Shown piece by piece: positions 5,747 through 7,303 of a DNA stretch of 7,303 nt (its first letter is position 1; each line of letters begins with the position of its first letter). Source of the stretch: Candidatus Aenigmatarchaeota archaeon (GTDB taxonomy: Archaea > Aenigmatarchaeota > Aenigmatarchaeia > PWEA01 > JACQIF01); assembly GCA_016198635.1 (NCBI GenBank), contig JACQIF010000023.1:1-7303 (forward strand), given 5' to 3'. A program made the position numbers and the translations under genes. The notes below the pieces were generated by a model, which was given only the letters and a program-made list of their open reading frames with translations, did no database searches and was not told where the DNA came from.

Positions 5747-5784
5747 AGCTGGAGGGGCGAGTTCAAATCTCGCCCGCGGCCCCA

Positions 5785-5788
5785 TTTT
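5785..5788 (+). terminator. Short T-run after tRNA-His
   Basis: Four T residues directly follow the encoded CCA and overlap the stop codon of the convergent gene. Archaeal RNA polymerase can terminate at T-runs, but four Ts are a weak signal. Confidence 0.25.
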
Positions 5789-5994
5789 CAATCATCGTCG
5801 TCCTTGCGATGTGACCACTCGTCGTAGTCTTCCTGCGTGTCGCCTTCCTTGCGCCACTCCCTCGGCGGCTTGTACTTGCATATGGGACGGATAAGTATCT
5901 CCATTATCCCGCCGTTGACCAAGTACGGCCTCGGACGCACAACGCTGAAGAGTATCTCTTCCAACTTACTAGACACGTAATATTCTTCACTCAT
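5788..5994 (-). CDS. Small unrecognised protein with acidic tail (68 aa)
   Basis: The protein starts MSEEYYVSSKLEEILF, has a hydrophobic-basic middle (VVRPRPYLVNGGIMEILIRP, about residues 18-37), then CKYKPPREWRKEGD, and ends in a strongly charged tail with four aspartates. No membrane helix, signal peptide or known motif is visible, so it is probably cytoplasmic; I cannot assign a function. The start is well supported: GGTGAT (a good match to the archaeal Shine-Dalgarno core) lies about 6 nt before the ATG at 5994. Its stop sits only 3 bp beyond the tRNA-His CCA end, so the two converge with no spacer. It is divergent from the 122-aa membrane protein, and the spacer between them holds a pair of related palindromes that may control one or both. 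Confidence 0.65.
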   Translation of the reverse strand: MSEEYYVSSKLEEILFSVVRPRPYLVNGGIMEILIRPICKYKPPREWRKEGDTQEDYDEWSHRKDDDD

Positions 5995-6025
5995 CTTACA
6001 TCACCTTTGCGTTGTGCGCGTCCGG

Positions 6026-6033
6026 TGACGTCA
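6026..6033. repeat. Short palindrome TGACGTCA
   Basis: An 8-bp perfect palindrome in the leader of the 68-aa gene. By itself it could be chance; it is listed because three longer palindromes follow within 60 bp. Confidence 0.3.
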
Positions 6034-6041
6034 AGCGTTTC

Positions 6042-6059
6042 CGACCACCGCGGTGGTCG
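6042..6059. promoter_or_regulatory. 18-bp perfect palindrome, likely operator 1
   Basis: CGACCACCGCGGTGGTCG is perfectly self-complementary over 18 bp with no loop, so it suits a dimeric DNA-binding protein better than an RNA hairpin. Its inner 12 bp (CCACCGCGGTGG, 6045-6056) recur with two symmetrical changes at 6071-6082. It lies between a possible minus-strand TATA (about 6062-6069) and the 68-aa gene, where a bound repressor would block transcription. Confidence 0.6.
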
Positions 6060-6070
6060 TAACAATATCA

Positions 6071-6082
6071 CCACTGCAGTGG
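6071..6082. promoter_or_regulatory. 12-bp palindrome, likely operator 2
   Basis: CCACTGCAGTGG is a perfect palindrome sharing the pattern CCACYGCRGTGG with the centre of the 18-bp palindrome. The two centres are exactly 26 bp apart. It lies about 10 bp upstream of the proposed rightward TATA box (6092-6100), a common place for archaeal activators. Confidence 0.55.
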
Positions 6083-6092
6083 ACATGCATGT
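6083..6092. repeat. 10-bp palindrome ACATGCATGT next to the rightward TATA
   Basis: A perfect 10-bp palindrome directly adjoining operator 2 and the proposed TATA box. It is unrelated in sequence to the CCACYGCRGTGG pair and covers the position expected for the BRE. Confidence 0.35.
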
Positions 6093-6100
6093 TTCATAAG
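6092..6100 (+). promoter_or_regulatory. TATA-like element for the 122-aa membrane protein
   Basis: TTTCATAAG differs by one base from the hisS element TTTTATAAG. It is centred 26 nt before the ATG at 6123, predicting a leaderless transcript. Confidence 0.4.
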
Positions 6101-6122
6101 TTAGGAGGAGACGAAGGTTGGT

Positions 6123-6491
6123 ATGACATCGAAAAGAGATTTGGCAATCACGGTTCTCACTGTGTTGATAGGCATCACGCCGTTAATCATCCAGTTCTAT
6201 CGAACAGGCGATACGGCAAGCCTTACAGTTGCAGGAATTCTTCTTGTCGCCCTGCCCATCTATTTTATATTCGATTGGGTTACAAATAAGTTCGGCCTAA
6301 TAGACTCTCTGGGCGAAAGGGTGCTGAAATTGGAAGAGAAAACAGATTATATGAAAGAAGTGCATGCATTGGATAAAAGAATCTCCATTGTTGAAAGAAA
6401 CGGGAAGGGCGCCATCAATCCTAAGTATATCGTCTTCGGTGTAATGGTCTTGCTGTTCATTCTCTACCTTCGCACAGCAGGCTTTATTTAA
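6123..6491 (+). CDS. Small three-TM membrane protein, function unknown
   Basis: A 122-residue protein with two closely spaced hydrophobic helices (about residues 8-26 and 34-54), a charged and probably helical linker (about 62-92, with heptad-like LGERVLKLEEK) and a final helix (about 101-119). The linker may form a coiled coil, suggesting self-association or a partner. I recognise no named family. The ATG at 6123 has a TATA-like element 26 nt upstream. A strong GGAGG (6104-6108) lies 14 nt away, too far for ideal spacing, but AAGG at 6114-6117 is closer. The gene is divergent from the 68-aa gene across a palindrome-rich spacer, so it may be transcriptionally controlled. Codon use resembles its neighbours apart from a slightly higher AT content. 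Confidence 0.8.
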   Translation: MTSKRDLAITVLTVLIGITPLIIQFYRTGDTASLTVAGILLVALPIYFIFDWVTNKFGLIDSLGERVLKLEEKTDYMKEVHALDKRISIVERNGKGAINPKYIVFGVMVLLFILYLRTAGFI

Positions 6492-6515
6492 TCCGTTGAT
6501 ATAACACGCAGATCT

Positions 6516-6638
6516 TCAGTACGTGAAAGGCCCGCTGTAGTCTTTTTTGTATTCTTTGAGCGCCTCTATGATGCTATAGGGTCCGCCGTTCTGTGTGGCG
6601 TCCATGTCGAGCGCATATCCGTGTCCTCTTTCTTCCAT
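6516..6638 (-). CDS. Very small unrecognised protein (40 aa)
   Basis: A 40-residue open frame on the minus strand in what otherwise looks like a 224-bp gap. It reads MEERGHGYALDMDATQ, then NGGPYSIIEALKEYKKDY and ends SGPFTY. The support is contextual. GAGG sits 7 nt before the ATG at 6638. A TATA-like TTTAAATATT (minus strand, 6683-6674) would start transcription near 6653, giving a leader of about 15 nt. Codons end in G or C as in neighbouring genes, and it points away from the next gene across a shared promoter region. It contains no membrane helix or cysteine motif. The first half is turn-rich and the second half probably one helix. No function can be assigned. Confidence 0.6.
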   Translation of the reverse strand: MEERGHGYALDMDATQNGGPYSIIEALKEYKKDYSGPFTY

Positions 6639-6673
6639 GTCCTCGCCTCGTGGGGAGCGAAGTTCAGCTCACG

Positions 6674-6684
6674 AATATTTAAAG
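6674..6684. promoter_or_regulatory. Possible shared bidirectional TATA element
   Basis: AATATTTAAAG reads as a TATA-like sequence on both strands and lies midway between the divergent starts at 6638 and 6716 (about 40 and 38 bp away). It could drive the 40-aa gene leftward and the 98-aa gene rightward. A T-rich ATTTTTAC (6685-6692) is an alternative for the rightward gene. Confidence 0.45.
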
Positions 6685-6715
6685 ATTTTTACACTACGAG
6701 TGCCGGGGACACGGT

Positions 6716-7012
6716 ATGGAAACTTGCGTAGAGCGGCTTATCGACTACATGAGGAAGATAACAGGCACAGAGCCAGAGTCCCGCGAAGCCGCTTCGTTTT
6801 TCAGCCCTGTAACATACAATATCAGAGTCCGCGGCTCGCAGGCAAATCGACTTAGGGCCTACAACTACGCGACAGATATTCCGATATTCGGCGGCCGAGA
6901 GTTCAAGATAGTCGAGATGCGCGGACCGCCGGCCGAATCATTCGAAGTGCTCATGCAACCAAAGAACTCTTTCGTGAAAGTGCGCCTGATTTTCGAGGGC
7001 ATGCCGAACTGA
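6716..7012 (+). CDS. Unrecognised 98-aa protein
   Basis: A soluble-looking protein with no membrane helix or signal peptide. The N-terminus (METCVERLIDYMRKITG) is probably helical. The rest alternates short strands and turns, with YNIRVRGSQANRLRAYNY, FGGREFKIVEMRGPP and FVKVRLIFEGM suggesting a small alpha-beta domain. I do not recognise a family. The ATG at 6716 follows a TATA-like element at 6674-6684, giving a leader of roughly 10 nt, with a weak GGGG 6 nt upstream. An overlapping frame on the same strand (from 6595) runs into it but lacks promoter or RBS support. The gene precedes the 73-aa gene by 66 bp, and that gene seems to have its own TATA element. Confidence 0.72.
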   Translation: METCVERLIDYMRKITGTEPESREAASFFSPVTYNIRVRGSQANRLRAYNYATDIPIFGGREFKIVEMRGPPAESFEVLMQPKNSFVKVRLIFEGMPN

Positions 7013-7048
7013 AGAGTCGTATCCAACGACGCGCAACGAACCGATGGA

Positions 7049-7056
7049 TTTTAATA
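7049..7056 (+). promoter_or_regulatory. TATA element for the last gene, predicting a leaderless start
   Basis: TTTTAATA is centred about 26 nt before the ATG at 7079, so the transcript would begin at that codon. This favours the ATG over the in-frame GTG at 7064, which would lie upstream of the transcript. Confidence 0.5.
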
Positions 7057-7078
7057 GGTTGGTGTGTTTGTATGCAGC

Positions 7079-7300
7079 ATGGGAATTTCTTACAAAGTTA
7101 TCAATACGCGCCAAGCAGACGCGGACGAGATAGAGAGAAAGTCCAACGATTATGCCAAAGAGGGCCACAGGCTTAAAAGCCATAAGGATGGGGTCATGGT
7201 CTTTGAACGAGAAAGGCTGACACCCGAAGAGATTCAAGAGTTTAATGATATACACGCTAGAGCCTCTAAAATAGAGTCCGAATCGCGGCGTTCTTGGTAG
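7079..7300 (+). CDS. Unrecognised 73-aa charged protein
   Basis: A small hydrophilic protein beginning MGISYKVINTRQADADEIE. It is rich in charged residues with alternating acid and base, and contains a short core, KDGVMVFERE (about residues 36-45). The C-terminal part (TPEEIQEFNDIHARASKIESE) is probably a long helix. No membrane segment, cysteine or known motif is visible, so no function is proposed. The start at 7079 is set by the TATA element at 7049-7056; a GTG start at 7064 would add five residues. The gene is complete and ends 3 bp before the window edge. What follows it is not visible. Confidence 0.7.
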   Translation: MGISYKVINTRQADADEIERKSNDYAKEGHRLKSHKDGVMVFERERLTPEEIQEFNDIHARASKIESESRRSW

Positions 7301-7303
7301 AAA

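Larger units (their letters stand above)
5613..5784 (+). tRNA. tRNA-His(GUG) interrupted by two introns
   Basis: The acceptor stem is 5614-5620 (GCTGCGG) with 5774-5780 (CCGCGGC), fully paired with one G-U. The T-arm is GCGAG-TTCAAAT-CTCGC (5757-5773). An extra G(-1) at 5613 faces C73 at 5781, the identity feature of tRNA-His, and CCA is encoded (5782-5784). The anticodon arm is CCAGC (5684-5688), loop CTGTGG plus A, and GCTGG (5748-5752), with GTG at 5691-5693. The D-stem pairs GTG 5623-5625 with CAT 5680-5682. These pieces join only if two introns are removed (5637-5677 and 5695-5746), giving a 78-nt mature RNA plus G(-1), with a 17-nt middle exon (5678-5694). Oddities are an extra U before A14 and no C at position 48. 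It lies directly downstream of hisS. Confidence 0.88.

Noticed and set aside
5671..5749. GACAGAAAGC repeat as a mobile-element target duplication
   Set aside because: Both copies sit at tRNA intron 3' splice sites where structure demands this sequence, and no transposase or inverted-repeat ends are present.
5614..5784. Class II tRNA (Leu or Ser) with a long variable arm, or a non-tRNA structured RNA such as RNase P RNA
   Set aside because: The CCAGC/GCTGG arm with a CTGTGG-A loop and the G(-1):C73 pair fit tRNA-His with introns; the extra hairpins fall inside the two proposed introns.
5606..5791. 61-codon minus-strand frame across the tRNA gene
   Set aside because: It is the reverse complement of the tRNA T-arm and acceptor (GPRARFEL-type peptide), a well-known artefact over tRNA genes.
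6595..6855. 86-codon plus-strand frame overlapping the 98-aa gene
   Set aside because: It runs antisense to the 40-aa frame and out of frame with the 98-aa gene, has no RBS or TATA at the right distance, and no recognisable content.

Overview
The window looks archaeal, most likely from an uncultured lineage with a compact genome. I cannot place it more precisely from 7.3 kb. The evidence is: TATA-type promoter elements about 26 nt ahead of several start codons, with very short or no 5' leaders; an archaeal-type histidyl-tRNA synthetase; a tRNA-His with an encoded CCA end and what appear to be two bulge-helix-bulge introns; a stand-alone ATP-cone protein; and minus-strand genes joined by 4-bp ATGA overlaps. 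No mobile element, CRISPR array or rRNA is visible.

Layout. Positions 1-128 hold the 3' end of a membrane-protein gene. A five-gene minus-strand operon (2248 down to 136) follows. In transcription order it encodes a 4-TM histidine-containing membrane protein, a 3-TM membrane protein, a membrane-anchored PCYCGC-motif protein, a CcdA/DsbD-type transmembrane thiol-electron carrier and a small ATP-cone protein. It looks like a membrane redox module whose exact job is unknown. Divergent from it (2368-4182) is an APC-family amino-acid permease fused to a C-terminal CBS-domain pair.

Next comes hisS (4343-5605), followed after only 7 nt by a gene that reads as tRNA-His(GUG) (5613-5784). The synthetase and its own tRNA substrate thus sit together. 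The tRNA gene is interrupted twice, in the D-loop and at the canonical 37/38 site. Both splice junctions share nearly the same sequence (AGCCTGNNN^A at the 5' site, GACAGAA^AGC at the 3' site), leaving a 17-nt middle exon. This is the most notable object in the window and is easily missed by ordinary tRNA or ORF calling.

The right-hand 1.5 kb carries small unrecognised genes: a 68-aa minus-strand protein, a 122-aa 3-TM protein, a 40-aa minus-strand protein, a 98-aa protein and a 73-aa protein. The divergent spacer 5995-6122 contains two closely related 12-bp palindromes (CCACYGCRGTGG) centred exactly 26 bp apart, a likely operator pair. The spacer 6639-6715 has one near-symmetrical TATA element midway between two divergent starts, which may drive both genes.
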